In this document: piece by piece, positions 1 to 12,878 of the stretch | Position numbering within the stretch: the stretch's first letter is position 1 | Layout: each line of letters begins with the position of its first letter | Source of the DNA: Branchiostoma floridae | Lineage: Eukaryota > Chordata > Leptocardii > Amphioxiformes > Branchiostomatidae | Direction: 5' to 3' | Length of the DNA: 64,000 nucleotides | NCBI RefSeq assembly: GCF_000003815.2 | Contig: NC_049993.1 | Span: forward strand, 5,241,997-5,305,996 | Position numbers and translations under genes: made by a program | The notes under the pieces: generated by a model | The model's database searches: none | What the model saw: only the letters and a program-made list of their open reading frames with translations | Told to the model about the DNA's origin: nothing

Positions 1-1011
1 TTCGTAAGATCCACAGGGGCGGTTGTTTTTATGATACATTGATCAACTGAAGGTACTGCCGGGGAGGGGTGTATAGGAAAACACTGCGCCATATCTACGG
101 TGGTGCAATATTGGCTGTATTTGACCAATTTCTACGATTAGACCACCGATCCACGGAGCCTGGTAGAGGCTAAGGGTGCGGTCACATTCGTCGTAGGATT
201 TTGAAGCAGGCTGACAGAACCAACCGCCGACAAGGATTTTATACTACTGTCCTTTTCGATGACAAGACAGCTGTATTATGTAAGGCCAAGGACGTCTTGA
301 TCTTATATAAAACGCCCTTGATATAAGATTCATGCTCACCTATATCCCGAGTATGCCATTAGTTTGCGACGACGAATGTAGCCGCACGCTAGAAATAGTG
401 TGTATCCTTTCCGATTGCAAGAGTTTTTCCACATTTTCTGCATCATGCATTACCGTAATTGTAAGTGGTAGGCTTATATAACCCCATTAGAGTCCTGTCT
501 GGGAGAACAGGTTAATTTTCCCACGATGCATTGTTCTCTCTAGGCTAAACGTAAAAAGTGTTGTACACTATCATACTAGATTAGGTAACTAGTAGTGCGC
601 TTTTCAACATCAACAAATATAAGAAAAAAAATGATACCATATGCAAAAAAATGTTGAATGAAATGTAGTTTTCTTCCAGGACAGATATGCTATTGGGGCA
701 TTTGTTGATTCTCCTTCTAGTACGTATACGCATGTACATTTTGGACAGAAATAAGTTTTGGGGCAGGTGGGGAGGGGGGCCGTTCAGAAGGTAGCACATC
801 CTGTCAGAGCAGAATCGGGCGCGGAAGAATACTGTGACGTACGATTGACAACTGTTCCCACCAAATATAAGTTTAAACAGCTTAACTAATAGTCATATAG
901 CCTATAGAGTAAGGGTCATTCTATTACAACAGGGGCCAGAAGGAGATATGAGATGTTGGATAGTAATTAATCATAAGGAGCTGTATCATGATGGCACTTT
1001 TTATTCAATTA
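1..1011. other. Non-coding left flank
   Basis: No convincing gene is visible. Positions 152-173 match the terminal sequence of the element at 21562-21744 (GGAGCCTGGTAGAGGCTA), so a related element probably runs off the left edge of the window. A second small inverted-repeat element lies at 173-390. The rest is AT-rich and unassigned. Confidence 0.5.
173..390. mobile_element. Small inverted-repeat element (MITE-like)
   Basis: The left end from 173 (AGGGTGCGGTCACATTCGTC) is matched in inverted orientation by the right end at about 369-390, with three mismatches over about 22 bases. The 218-bp body has no ORF. It looks like a non-autonomous DNA transposon. No clean target-site duplication could be defined, so the superfamily is open. 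Confidence 0.5.
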
Positions 1012-1172
1012 GGCCATGTTGATTTGATTATATGGATGACATCCTCTGGGAACTCCAAAACTGATGCGAGCGAGCGAATAAAAAAAAAGTTTGGCCAAAA
1101 AAAAAAGTTGCCTTCAGCATGAAATCAAAGTGGCCAGGAAGGCTGAACATAGGACTAAACACACATAGTTTC

Positions 1173-1451
1173 CTATTTATCATGCGTAGCTACAGGTTCT
1201 CCGATATGAGTGATGCGGAAATCGCCGTCTGGAGCCTAAGGCTTCAAGCCGGCTATGGCGCCCGCCCCAGAACGGGCGCTTGTACCCCACCAAAATGGCC
1301 ATCTGTCAGGGTGGGCGGGTGGGTCGCTTAGGCTCCAAAGGCGTACGGAGAACCTGTAGACTGCAGTGAACTATTCCTCCGCTGTGCTTTATAGAGTGGG
1401 TATGATGACGTCACCCATATCTCTCAACCAATAGCATCGCATGACAAATAG
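1173..1451. mobile_element. 279-bp deletion derivative sharing both ends with the next element
   Basis: It begins CTATTTATCATGCGTAGCT and ends with the near-inverted GCATGACAAATAG. A second inverted pair lies inside the ends: CTACAGGTTCTCCG near 1190 against CGGAGAACCTGTAG near 1347. Its first about 65 bases recur at the left end of the 1456-7219 element, and its last about 105 bases recur at about 7110-7219. It is therefore a short relative of that element, sitting directly next to it. Confidence 0.6.
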
Positions 1452-2739
1452 TTTCCTATTTATCATGCGTAGCTACAGGTTCTCCGATATGAGTGATGCG
1501 GAAATCGCCGTCTTCCGCCATTGCTCTACTTGGGCATTACGCCCTGATCTTCTCTAAATACATACCCCTATCCTCCTCTTTAGTCTCGCCTCCCACTTCT
1601 CAATTCCATCTCTCATTGGCTGTTAAGCCCTATCCTTCTCTATATTCTTGTCAATCCTCACCTTAGATTTACCACCAGCCCACTCTCATTTATATACTCA
1701 CTTCCCCTCCCTCATACAAAATTCTCTTCCTTTCCAAAACCACATAACACCTTTTGCCCTTTCCACCAAACAAAATAAATCTTGAGTGCCTACCCTGTTT
1801 TTCAGGCTACATTTCATGGTCATGTAATTGGCGGACCAAATACCACCGGCTATTGCCCCCAATAAAACTAAGTTAAGCCACAAGGCACACCCCTTGTAAA
1901 TTGTGACGCTACCACAAACTCTTGCCTTGCTATAAACTCTGCCTGGATCTGAAGTGGTTCCTGTGGTGCTGACGCACCTCCCCTCCAAATTTACTGAATG
2001 GGTGTCAGCAGGGAGATGTCACTAACTGTGGGTAGAGTCAGCTTCTAAACTCCTCCAACTCCCAATGCAATATTCCATACCATGTAAAAAAAACACCCCT
2101 TATAGCTAGAAACACAACTTGGAGGACAGGAGGCACGTCAGCACCCCGGTTACTTTGGCTCGGGGATGACCTTTTCGCCAGACTGCATGACTACCTCCCC
2201 TAAAATGAATTAGCTACTCGCTTACTACTAGCAATTGAAAAGCTCGCAATGTCTATGCTAGTCAATCCACATTGCAAATTATGTGGCCAAATTGCACCCG
2301 TTGTACAAATGATTTTCGCCAATGCCACGACTCCGTTAATATACCAATTACGCAGCCAAAACCCTTCGCTTCCTAGGTTACACACGGGCACCGGATTTAA
2401 ATCAAAATTTCCGGGTAACTAATTAGATAAGTCCACATCCCGCTTCACAATGTGAAGCACACTAAGACTTTAACTCCAATTACCGGACAGTATTCAGTCG
2501 ACTCCACATTCATTATAGCACACAAGGTACCGAATTCGTATGAAAATTTCCGGGCAAACCATTTGCCCTTTCCACCGAACAAAAACAAATCGTTAAATCG
2601 TTGAAAATGACGGTCGTTTCTGGCGATCCCTAAATTTCTTACCCGTTTCGAATCCGGAGACAACATACTAAAACCTCCGTTCCCACCACGGAGGGGACAA
2701 GATGCTAAATCACTCGAACTACCATGTAAACACACCTGC

Positions 2740-3910
2740 GTTGTTCACCCCGCGATCTAATGTCGAACCAAGGACTGAGCCAGTCTTGAAGACAACTTCA
2801 CTCCTCGACCTGAAGTCAGACCGGGCCCGCGGGAACTGTACTTGATTTAGAACCGGCGTGTAACTTACCCCGCGACCCGAGGTCGAACCGGGGAATTGCA
2901 CCTTGCACTGCATGTGACTCAACGCCGAGGCCGACCCGGGGACTATACCTGGACCAAGACCAGAAAGCATCATCATCCCGCGACCCGAAGTCCGAGAATT
3001 TAAACTGGTCTCGCACTGGAATCTAATCTCTNNNNNNNNNNNNNNNNNNNNNNNNNNNNNNNNNNNNNNNNNNNNNNNNNNNNNNNNNNNNNNNNNNNNN
3101 NNNNNNNNNNNNNNNNNNNNNNNNNNNNNNNNNNNNNNNNNNNNNNNNNNNNNNNNNNNNNNNNNNNNNNNNNNNNNNNNNNNNNNNNNNNNNNNNNNNN
3201 NNNNNNNNNNNNNNNNNNNNNNNNNNNNNNNNNNNNNNNNNNNNNNNNNNNNNNNNNNNNNNNNNNNNNNNNNNNNNNNNNNNNNNNNNNNNNNNNNNNN
3301 NNNNNNNNNNNNNNNNNNNNNNNNNNNNNNNNNNNNNNNNNNNNNNNNNNNNNNNNNNNNNNNNNNNNNNNNNNNNNNNNNNNNNNNNNNNNNNNNNNNN
3401 NNNNNNNNNNNNNNNNNNNNNNNNNNNNNNNNTCTCACACAGGAATGAGCTTCACCCCGCGACCGAGGTCGAACCGGGAATTTACTTGGTCTCACACAGG
3501 AATGCAGCTTCACCCCGCGACCCGAGGTCGAACCGGGAGTCTTACTTGGTCTCACACAGGAATGCAGCTTCACCCCGCGACCCGAGGTCGAACCGGGAGT
3601 CTTACTTGGTCTCGCACAGGAATGCAGCTTCACCCCGCGACCCGAGGTCGAACCGGGAATCTTACTTGGTCTCCCACAGGAATGCAGCTTCACCCCGCGA
3701 CCCGAGGTCGAACCGGGAATCTTGCTTGGTCTCGCACAGGAATGCAGCTTCACCCCGCGACCCGAGGTCGAACCGGGAATCTTGCTTGGTCTCCCACAGG
3801 AATGCAGCTTCACCCCGCGACCCGAGGTCGAACCGGGAATCTTGCTTGGTCTCGCACAGGAATGCAGCTTCACCCCGCGACCCGAAGTCGGACCGGGAAT
3901 GGAACCTGGT
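2740..3910. repeat. 60-bp tandem repeat array, interrupted by an assembly gap
   Basis: From 3433 to about 3905 nearly identical 60-bp units run head-to-tail, with the core CGACCCGAGGTCGAACCGGG. More diverged units with the same core occur at about 2745-3030. Copies right of the gap differ by only one to three bases, which points to recent amplification. Because 60 is a multiple of three, all frames stay open and give long artificial ORFs on both strands. Confidence 0.9.
3032..3432. other. Assembly gap (N run)
   Basis: A run of about 400 N lies inside the 60-bp tandem array. The array collapsed in assembly, so the true copy number is unknown. Confidence 0.99.
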
Positions 3911-4005
3911 GTTAAACAACAGTGCACACACACCGGATACCTCCGCTCCGCCAACCTGGAGACAACAAACAAGTTACAAAACATATCTTAAAAATACGTC
4001 CAATC

Positions 4006-4398
4006 TCACTCCAGACACATACCCAGCTCCATGCCCCTAGCCTGAAAAGCTGAGCCTGGTCCTGAAGCATGGTGCGCACTTACAGCTAAACTGGTTGTGT
4101 CTGGAACCACCAGGACCGACGCAGCGCGCGCCGGAGTCTGACTCTCTGCCGGGGAGGAGCTGCCATCTGGGGTGTGGTAGAGCCTGAGGGCCGGACATCC
4201 CTCCCACTCCGACTCGTGTTCGGGCAGGCTGCCGTACCGAGGACCGCTACTGACGCTGTCCAAGGGGCCCGGGCGTCCACCGAAGCCGGAGGTGATCTGC
4301 GTCTGACTCCTTACGTGGCGGGGTACTGAAGCCCGGGGCCTGGCTGCGCCTGACGGCTCGTCTGTTGTACTGTCGTTGTCGATCAGCGTGTAGTCCAC
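4006..4398 (-). other. Exon-like GC-rich open stretch, unassigned
   Basis: On the minus strand a pyrimidine-rich tract ending in TTTTTTAG is followed by an open frame of about 130 codons (…DYTLIDNDSTTDEPSG…) ending at a stop at 4006. Base composition is clearly richer in GC than the surroundings. I do not recognise the protein. It lies inside the 1456-7219 repeat element, so it may be a captured exon, a decayed gene or chance. Confidence 0.25.
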
Positions 4399-5860
4399 TC
4401 CAGTCTAAAAAATTGAAACACATCGATAAACAGCTGACCGATTATCAATCATCCAACACACGGTTAAGGTAGACAGGACCCGGAGTGTTATTCACAAACC
4501 ACGCTCGACCACACAGCCTGGACCTCAAAGGTGAGCGAATTTCACGATAACATGAGAGAAACAGGCGCCAGCCACACAAACTCACCTTTCGCTTCCAACC
4601 ACACAACGAACGAGAATTACTGAAGACGACATATAGGGTACACGCCTAGAAAAAAAACAACAAAAGATACCACTACAAACCGTCGCCATGGGTGGCCAAC
4701 CGCGCTACCGTGACCACGTCGACTGTGACTCACGTGCGAGGAATGCCTCTTGTAGCGGCTCGGGGACTGTCACTGTCGAGAACACCTCAATTAAACAGCA
4801 ACAACAGGAGTAGCAGAGTGTCTCTACACACCACGTGCAACACGGCGGATCCTGGTCTATGGCAAAGCTAAAAACTAAAATGCAGAGCTTCAAATGAGAG
4901 GCACCCGGACACAGAACAAACCGGAGTAATACACGCAAACTGATTCCTAGGCATCAAGGAGCTTTCATCAACCCCTTTCGGAGCCCACGTCGGGGCAAGT
5001 TGGCGCCAAATCCCACGCCGCGACCAGGTGCCACATACCTGCAAACAATGAAATCACAGGGGACAAATCAGGGATGGGAAAACAGATTTAATTCATCTCA
5101 AACAGGTGGTTATACTTCCTCTGCTAGGATGAAGAACCGCAAAACTAGCCCTGTAAAACCAGCCGCTGTAAAGGGCTATCAGGCTGAAACACTTGGTGAA
5201 AGGAGTCAATTCCTAACCGGGAGAAAACAAAACAAAACAGAAACTGTCAGTTCCCCAAGCACATCTTAGAGCTATGAACACCAACATGGCACAAAATTTC
5301 TCCCGACATGAAAGCAACTCGAAACAAACCACACAACAGTACTACGGGGAGGCATTGATGTGTCTGAAACCACGTGCGACACGGTCGAAACTGATCGACT
5401 CCACGTCGTCCGCTGCTAATCACACTGACCTAGCTGCGAAAAGTAATTAGGTTCTCGTCAGGTTGTCATACACATTTGTTCCATCATCCTGGAAGTCGCC
5501 CCTGGAATACCCCAACGACAGCTAATTCTGGAAAGGAAATGTGACAGAATAGCCTCACACCGCACAAAGGAGACCCGCGTGACACGTGTTTCGCTGGCTC
5601 ACACCTGAAAGAATTCATGTGCACGTGCTCCGCCTCGCTGCCGGTGGTACATACCTGCGAACAATGGGACGAAGTGGGGACATACAGGGAAGGGAAAATA
5701 GGCACAACTTGTCTACAACGCTGGGTTTTCTTCTTCAAGAAGGACAAAAATGGAACTGGCTCTGTCACGTCTGCTGTACACATACAAGGCTGTCAGACTG
5801 ACACGTCAGGAAAGTTCTAAACTGTTAATCGGGAGAAAGAAACGTCAATTCCACCCACTA

Positions 5861-5952
5861 ACAAATGCACCAACACAGTAATAACGCTCCTCCAATACAA
5901 CCACAAACAAATGCACCAACACAGTAATAACGCTCCTCCAATACAACCACAA
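5861..5952. repeat. 46-bp tandem duplication
   Basis: Two almost identical 46-bp units begin ACAAATGCACCAACACAG at 5861 and 5907. They are non-coding and inside the large repeat element. Confidence 0.85.
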
Positions 5953-5985
5953 ACAACGATAAAATTCCCGTATACCAGTTTATAC

Positions 5986-6155
5986 CAACCCAACCGCGGC
6001 CACTGCGGATGAAAGTGCTGGGGACGTAGCTGATGGGGCTGCCGAGGTGGACGCCAAGACCACGGTAGAGTAAGCCCTGCGGCGAGACCCTAAGGAGGTG
6101 GAGGGCGCCGATATCTGGGGGACCCCTTCGCTATCCATCTCTGGCAGATTCAAGC
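5986..6155 (-). other. Exon-like GC-rich open stretch, unassigned
   Basis: On the minus strand an acceptor-like TTTTCGTAG precedes an open 170-base stretch rich in Ala, Ser and Pro (…NLPEMDSEGVPQISAPSTS…), ending at GGGTTG followed by GTATAA, a possible donor. With the stretch at 4006-4398 it might form parts of one minus-strand transcript inside the repeat element. No homology is recognised. Confidence 0.2.
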
Positions 6156-8153
6156 CTACGAAAATTAAAGAGATAACCAAACAGCGACACATTAGTACTT
6201 TAACCTTGATGCGCCATGCTCGTAACTGCACGAGGCAACACATTCTCACACGCCAGAATCACACCTCAAAGGTGAGCGAATTTCACGATAACATGAGAGA
6301 GAGGCTTCAAACACCCAACACAGGCACATACATCAACCAGCAATAAAGCAGCCACAATACAAAACACAATTACACACACGCAACAGCAAGGAATTCCGTC
6401 ACCTTCATCCGCATACCTGAGAACAAAGCACTAACTACACAGCTAGCTGCCGTGCACGTGTAGGGACTAATCCGTTCAAGCTCTAACGACGTCCCTCCCT
6501 GGACCTGCAAAGTCTATCGACTAAACGAACAAAGAAACACATAGCAAAATGCCAACTCAACAAGAAAAGAAAATGCGGGTACATGCAACGCACAAACACT
6601 CCCTTGTCCTAGGTCGAAACAAAGGGGAAAGAAAAGAGGAAACGAGGCAGCCTGTCCCTGGCGTTTTGATGACTCCGAATTCCCACGTGCGTGACCAGGT
6701 GTCAAAGATTAACTCACCTCACGGAGACAAAGCAAAAGTTAAGACAGGATTAAACCTCTCACATATAGCTTGGCCGTCTCCTTTCCTTCACCGAACCTGG
6801 AAAATAACGTAGCGAGTGAAAAGGGAAGAAGTACAGAACAAAAGTCCAACCTCTTGGTCGCTCCTTCGACGCACATGAAGAACGGACAGCCAATCTGTCA
6901 GGCAAGAACATGCCACAAACGTATAACACGACGGCGCTACACGCCCACCACAACATTCTACATAATCTCATACCACCAGAACCGCGCACGGGCGAACTAC
7001 CAAACCTTAAAACGGGATGGACGGCTTCTTCGCCATTGTCACAGTTCACAAGATGGCCTTTTGGTGGGGAGGAAGCGACAGCCTGGTTCTGTCGCTTAGG
7101 CTCCAACGGCAGGCGGAGAACCTGTAGACTGCAGTGAACTATTCCTCCGCTGTGCTTTATAGAGTGGGTATGATGACGTCACCCATATCTCTCAACCAAT
7201 AGCATCGCATGACAAATAGTATGGTATACCAACAGTTAGGTGTAGGGATCAGTACATCATACGGGTGCAAAACATTTTTTTTCTTCTTGGACCAATCCGA
7301 AAAAAACAGACCTGAAAAAAAATCAAAGGAACAGGTTTTGCCAATTACGAAATGGACACACTATATGCATTTTGGGTCTTACTGGGGGCCAAGAAGACAA
7401 CAAGAGCGAAGTCAAGTAGAGTTTATAGTCAATTTTACCAAGTTTCTACAGTCAAAGGTACATAGACAGTTAGCCTTTATCACATGGAGATAGGATTTTA
7501 AAATGCCAGTGGGAGTCGGATCCGAACAGATTCCTTTGTAGCAAAATTGACCAATTACCATTGTTTTGAGTATTGCCAGTTCTCAAGTTTCCACAGACAA
7601 TAAGGTCCAGGTTCAGGTCCGGACCTGAAAATGATCCTCTGGACCTGAACATGACCTTTACCTGAATTTTCTGTACTGGTACATACCCCTACCAACAATA
7701 GTTTTTTTTTTCTTTCTGTCCTTTCACATCTTATTCTTTGACTTAGATTTATTTCGGCATTCTATGGCATTAGTTATCTGTTTTCTGATACTTTTTATTC
7801 AATCTATGGAATATTTCTGCTCATTTAACAGCTGCTTTGCACAATTTATTGTGTGGTCGAAAACTTTTTTTTTTTTTGGAAACGGCCGAAAATTGATGCG
7901 AGCGTGGATGTCATCCATATAATCAAATCAACATGGCCTTATCGGAAGGCGAGGAAGCAGGGGGGGGGGGGATAACAGGAAAATTGTAAATTTCGGAAGC
8001 GAATTGACAGAAAAGTGTAACACATACATACATACATACATATTCATACTTGTTAACAAGTTGAAGCATTCACATAGTTTTGCTTCCATTGTATTGCTTC
8101 CAAGTGTAACGCATCAACCTGTATTTGACGTGTTGTCCGTACTTCTGTACCAG

Positions 8154-11100
8154 GGCCTGAAGACCGTCCCCACCGTACCGTCTGACACGACCAAGCTCCT
8201 CCTGGATGGGAACGAGATCGCCAGTCTGGACGGACTGGTCGCACAGACACTTCCTAACTTGAAGGTACGAACCATGTAAAGTCATTTATTCTCTTAGCTT
8301 GTTTAGCGCCCTCCAAGCAGACGTTGTTAATTCTAGACACAGCTGCCGCCAGTTATCAGATCTTAGCCGTTTGTGTGTCTGTGTATATAACTTATTTTAT
8401 AAGGGGCCGATTCTTTTTCAGACTTCTAAAGCGAATTCCTTTGCTGCATTCGTATGTAGTGAGTTATTTCGTCTGGCCATATGTGGCCACACGTTGTTTT
8501 CACACCGTTGTACCGTAGGTGTTTGCATAAGTAATGTTTTTTTTCAAAAGTCATTCCTATTTTAATGGATTAGTCTGACATTTGGCATGTTGGTAGTTAA
8601 AGAAGATATCAAACACCTTAGCCACACCGCAAACACTATACTCTTGCTTGGACTTGAACTGTAAGTTGGCAAAAGTTTCCAGCCAATCAGTGCCGGCAGG
8701 GACAAGTGTGTGAAAGCAGGCTTGCTCATGTCACTAGGCTGAAGCAGTTCTTCCAGATGGTTCATCTATCGTGACATGATTTCTGCTACAGGAGATCAAG
8801 TTGAACAGGAATCGTCTGACAGGTCTGACTGGTAACGAGTTTTCCAACTTCGGAGCCTTGGAGCGAGTCGACCTCTCAGACAACATGATAAGGTTGGTCG
8901 CGCTATCGTATTACAGTCTATTCTAGTGCCCACTGACTTCCATGTATTTACTGGCTACATAATGAAGTATACTATACTATACTATACTATACTATACTAT
9001 ACTTTACTATACTATACTATACTATACTATACTATACTGTACTATGCATGCTATACTACACCATTATCATATTCTTACAAAACATATGTTTTACATGGTC
9101 AATTGAAGACAGATAAAACACCTACATTACAAATTTGTAACATTCCTATCAAACTAACAAACAGAAAACCAAGAGACAAAATTATAGGATACACCATTGA
9201 TTGTGACACTGTTTTTGATGAGGATGACGTTGACCACGAAAATGTTGACGTTATCCACTTTAATGACAATGACAATGAAGTTTATTGCATATTCATGCCC
9301 CATTGTGACTAAATGCAGTCAGTTTGGTACATAGACAGTAATCGGAAAGCTATACATATACTACAGTTTACATGCTTCTTCTCTCTTCATAAAACATGCG
9401 TGGACGAGCTTACAGAGTTTTTCCAGTATAATGACGAGCTCGACATTGACGTTTTTCTTCCAGCTCCCTCCCTGCAAGTGGGATACAAGGACCGAAGATC
9501 AAATTCCTATATCTAGGGAATAACAGACTTTCTGACATCGATGGAGGAGTTTTTGCCGGCCTGCGCAATCTAGAAATTCTAATCCTGGAGAACAACCAGA
9601 TTACGTATGTCTCAAACGACACTTTTTCTGGTCTTCCCAAGCTGAGAATTCTTCTGTTCAGGTCAGTGTACAGAAGTTGTGGTTGGTGTTGAAAGAAATG
9701 TGACTCTGTGTGTGTGTGTGTGTGTGCGTGCGCGTGCGTGCGTGTGTGTGTGTGTGCGCGCGCGCGAGGGATAATGGAGACAAATGTACGAGAAAAACAA
9801 TCGACGAAGCATTGGTATGATATTGGTTTGCTGTCTGCAACTTTTATGGGGACGGAGAAAGAGTCTTTAGCAGTTCAAATTTGCAATTTGATTACAGAAA
9901 AACCGGTCCAAGGTTGACACGATATAATCCCTTCAACTACAGTGTACTTTTAGAAGCGAATTCGCCACAATTTAGAGAACGTGTCCAACGCAGACCAGAC
10001 AACTGACAAATACATTTGTCCATGTATTGTCATTGACAATTTCTAACCTTGTGTATCAGGAACAACAAGTTACCCACCATCCGCGTAGACATGTTCTCAG
10101 CCGTGACGTCACTCCGGAGGCTCATACTAAGCGGTAACGGCATCGCGTCAATCCAACCACAGGCGCTCGCGGGACTCTCAGATTTGGGTAAGACTTCGAA
10201 ACTACACGTCAACATAATTTTCAATTACCTCCGTGAAAAATGTGATCTTTTAAAATCTGTTTGTTTGTTTGTTTTGGTGTGTGTTCAAGTTTGTTGCACG
10301 ACTAGCAACATTATGACTTTTTAGCATAAAACTACCTTTGTATTTCATATTTGCAATGGTACAGGTACTGGGTTATACAAGACAAAATGGTAACGCCAAC
10401 ATCTCCAACTTGCACGAGGACAGACGTGTACTTTTCGAAACCTTGTTAGATTGTTAGCACAAAATACGTACTTTTGTCCATGTGTCGTTTAGACTACCTG
10501 TCGTTGGCTGAAAACAAGCTAACGTCTGTGGAAGCTGACATGTTCTCGGGGCTGCATAACGTCAGGACCATCGACCTGAAGATGAACAACATCTTGACGA
10601 TCGAGGACGAAGCCTTCAGCGGACTCCCGGTACCGTACGGGTTATGTGTGACTGTGACATTACGTATTTGGCCCAAATGGTTAAAGATGCATGTACTAGT
10701 GTGATCATGTAGTTGATTATATCAAAACACATTTGCTTTTTGCCATAAATGTTTAGAGAGTATCCGATAAAAATGCCCTTCCAATCGTCTGTGCTTTGCG
10801 AACATACATGGACCTGACGACAAATTAAGCCTATCTGAGGATGAACACCTCATTTTTGTAATGTCTTTGTGGTTTTTTTTTTTTCAACAGAGGTTGAGAC
10901 GCCTGCATCTTGAGGGTAATTACTTGTCTGCGGTACCAACCGTGGCTCTGCGTGAAGTGCGGGACACCCTGACTCATCTCTACCTCGGTGACAGGATCGC
11001 ATCGTTAGCCGAGGACGCCTTCGTTGGTTTCCGAAGCCTCAACCGCCTGTGCGTCAAAGGCAACCGCATCAGCAGCCTGCCTGACGTCGTGTTTAACGGT

Positions 11101-12844
11101 CTCGACAGGCTGGAATCCCTGTCGCTTCACACCAACCCCATCACACAGATCCCGGTCGGGCTTTTCCGGGGAACACCTAGCCTGAAGAAGCTGCAACTTG
11201 AGGTACGTATAGATCATATACTGTATAAGTCTTATCTACTTTGATTTGTACATGACGTCACAAATTTCAAGTAGTAGTAGTGGCCATGTTAGTGAGAAGA
11301 TTTTGGTTTAGTTTAGTTATACTAGAGATTAAGCCACTGAGATGGTGGTTCACAACGCGAAGGCAATCCTGAAAGCCTAAGAAATTGTCCGTATTGTATT
11401 AAAGCTCTGAATAATTGGAGGTAAAAAAGAAGCACATTTGAATGTTGAACTAGGGGGAATCGTGTGTTCAGCGCAGGCATTCAGTCTCAAGTATGCAAAT
11501 GACCACGTGCCTAGTAAGCCTATAACATAGATTACAACCGTACGCTAACTTCCCACGTACTCGTCTCCAACCCACCAACATGGCGGACGCGCTAAACTAC
11601 GCCATGGTCACGTGACTGCAAATGCCCTTTTTTTGTACAGAACACACAGCTGACTGAAATCCGTTCGTGGACGTTGGAAGGCCTGGAGAAGCTGACTACT
11701 CTTCACCTGGACAACTGCAACATCACATCGGTAGAGTTCGACGCCTTCTACGGAAGTGAAAACCTTGAGTTCATCTACCTCAACAATAACGAAATCGACT
11801 ACATCTACGCCGGGACATTCCTCCCCCTCCAACAAGTGGAATCCATCAACCTCGCTAACAACAAGATCAAGGGAATCGAACCCGGGACATTCGGTTCGCA
11901 TCCAAGGCTTACCAAGCTCTTCCTTCAGTACAATTCCCTCCGCATCCTACCCACGTTTCTTGGTAAGTGAGATCTCAGTTATGCTCAGTGTAAAGAAAGG
12001 GGGAGGGAGGAAAATAAGGAGGAGGAGGAGTAAACTCCAACTTGAGCTACCGGGGGCAGGAAGGTACTTAGGGGCTGGCGTTCAAACGCTATCCTATTGG
12101 CCGGAGCCGTTTGGATACTGCATTCAGCCCCTTGCAGATCTGCTTGGAGATTAGGAGAGAAGGAGAAAGGCAGACAAAAATAGGGGCGTTACAAAGGCAC
12201 TGGAAGACTACGAGACAGGAAATGATATAACGTTAGAATAGATGGACAGAGCACCATCCTATTGTCTTGTAGTTGTTCATGCCTTCCATCCCTCTGTCCG
12301 GAACAGGTTTGGGAAGTGTTGAGGAATTTGACGCAGATCACAACCTTCTCAGGGAAGTCCCGCCCCTGGCATTCTCCTTCCTGCGTAAACTGGTCAAGCT
12401 GCGACTCAACAACAACCAGATTTCCAACATCTCGGAGTCCGCATTTCAAGGGCTTTATCAGCTGAAGGTAAGAGATTAGATTAGAATTTTGAGACCACCA
12501 GACTATTAAAGTGTCTTTGCTTGGTCAACATTTCGCGTTTTTATTTCCGTTTTTCGTTAACGACTAATGACTTAAGTTAAGTTTAATGACTTTATTTTCA
12601 ACCTCTTTGATCCTAACAGGAGCTGGACCTGCAAGGAAACCAGCTGTCTTCGGTTTCTTCTAAAGTTTTCGGCTCTTTATGGACCCTGGAGAAGGTGACC
12701 CTGGCGTTTAACCCGTGGACCTGCGATTGCAACATCCGGGACTTCAGTGTCTACGTCATAACCCATCAACCCTTTACCGGGGAGGTAAGAAGCGAGCAGT
12801 CCGTCTTTGACCTTCAACAGGAATTCTCTTTCTATCTCTCTGCT

Positions 12845-12878
<34 letters not shown>

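Larger units (their letters stand above)
1456..7219. mobile_element. 5.8-kb non-autonomous element with 19-bp imperfect TIRs
   Basis: The ends are the same as those of the short copy at 1173-1451: 16 of 19 bases match between the left terminus and the inverted right terminus. The interior holds a 60-bp tandem array, a 46-bp tandem duplication (5861-5952), and dispersed duplications such as CTCAAAGGTGAGCGAATTTC near 4525 and near 6265. I found no transposase. Some GC-rich stretches on the minus strand look like exons and are listed separately. Confidence 0.5.
1012..7938. mobile_element. 6.9-kb interval bounded by perfect 33-bp inverted repeats (Harbinger-like ends)
   Basis: Positions 1012-1044 (starting GGCCATGTTGATTTGATTAT) are a perfect reverse complement of 7906-7938. 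Both ends are flanked directly by TTA (1009-1011 and 7939-7941), which fits the 3-bp TTA/TWA duplications of PIF/Harbinger elements. Inside each terminus there is also a shared GATGCGAGCG and an A/T run, again in inverted arrangement. No transposase is recognisable inside, and other repeats are nested within. Either this is one large non-autonomous element or two separate small copies happen to face each other. Confidence 0.5.

Noticed and set aside
2719-3984. 421-codon minus-strand ORF and several plus-strand ORFs over 3445-4040
   Set aside because: They are translations of the 60-bp tandem array and of the N gap; a repeat unit divisible by three keeps every frame open.
8004-8153. Upstream extension of the first LRR exon to a Met at 8004
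   Set aside because: The sequence before 8154 contains a TACATACA microsatellite and a good acceptor; it lacks the cysteine cluster expected of LRRNT and is not a clear signal peptide.
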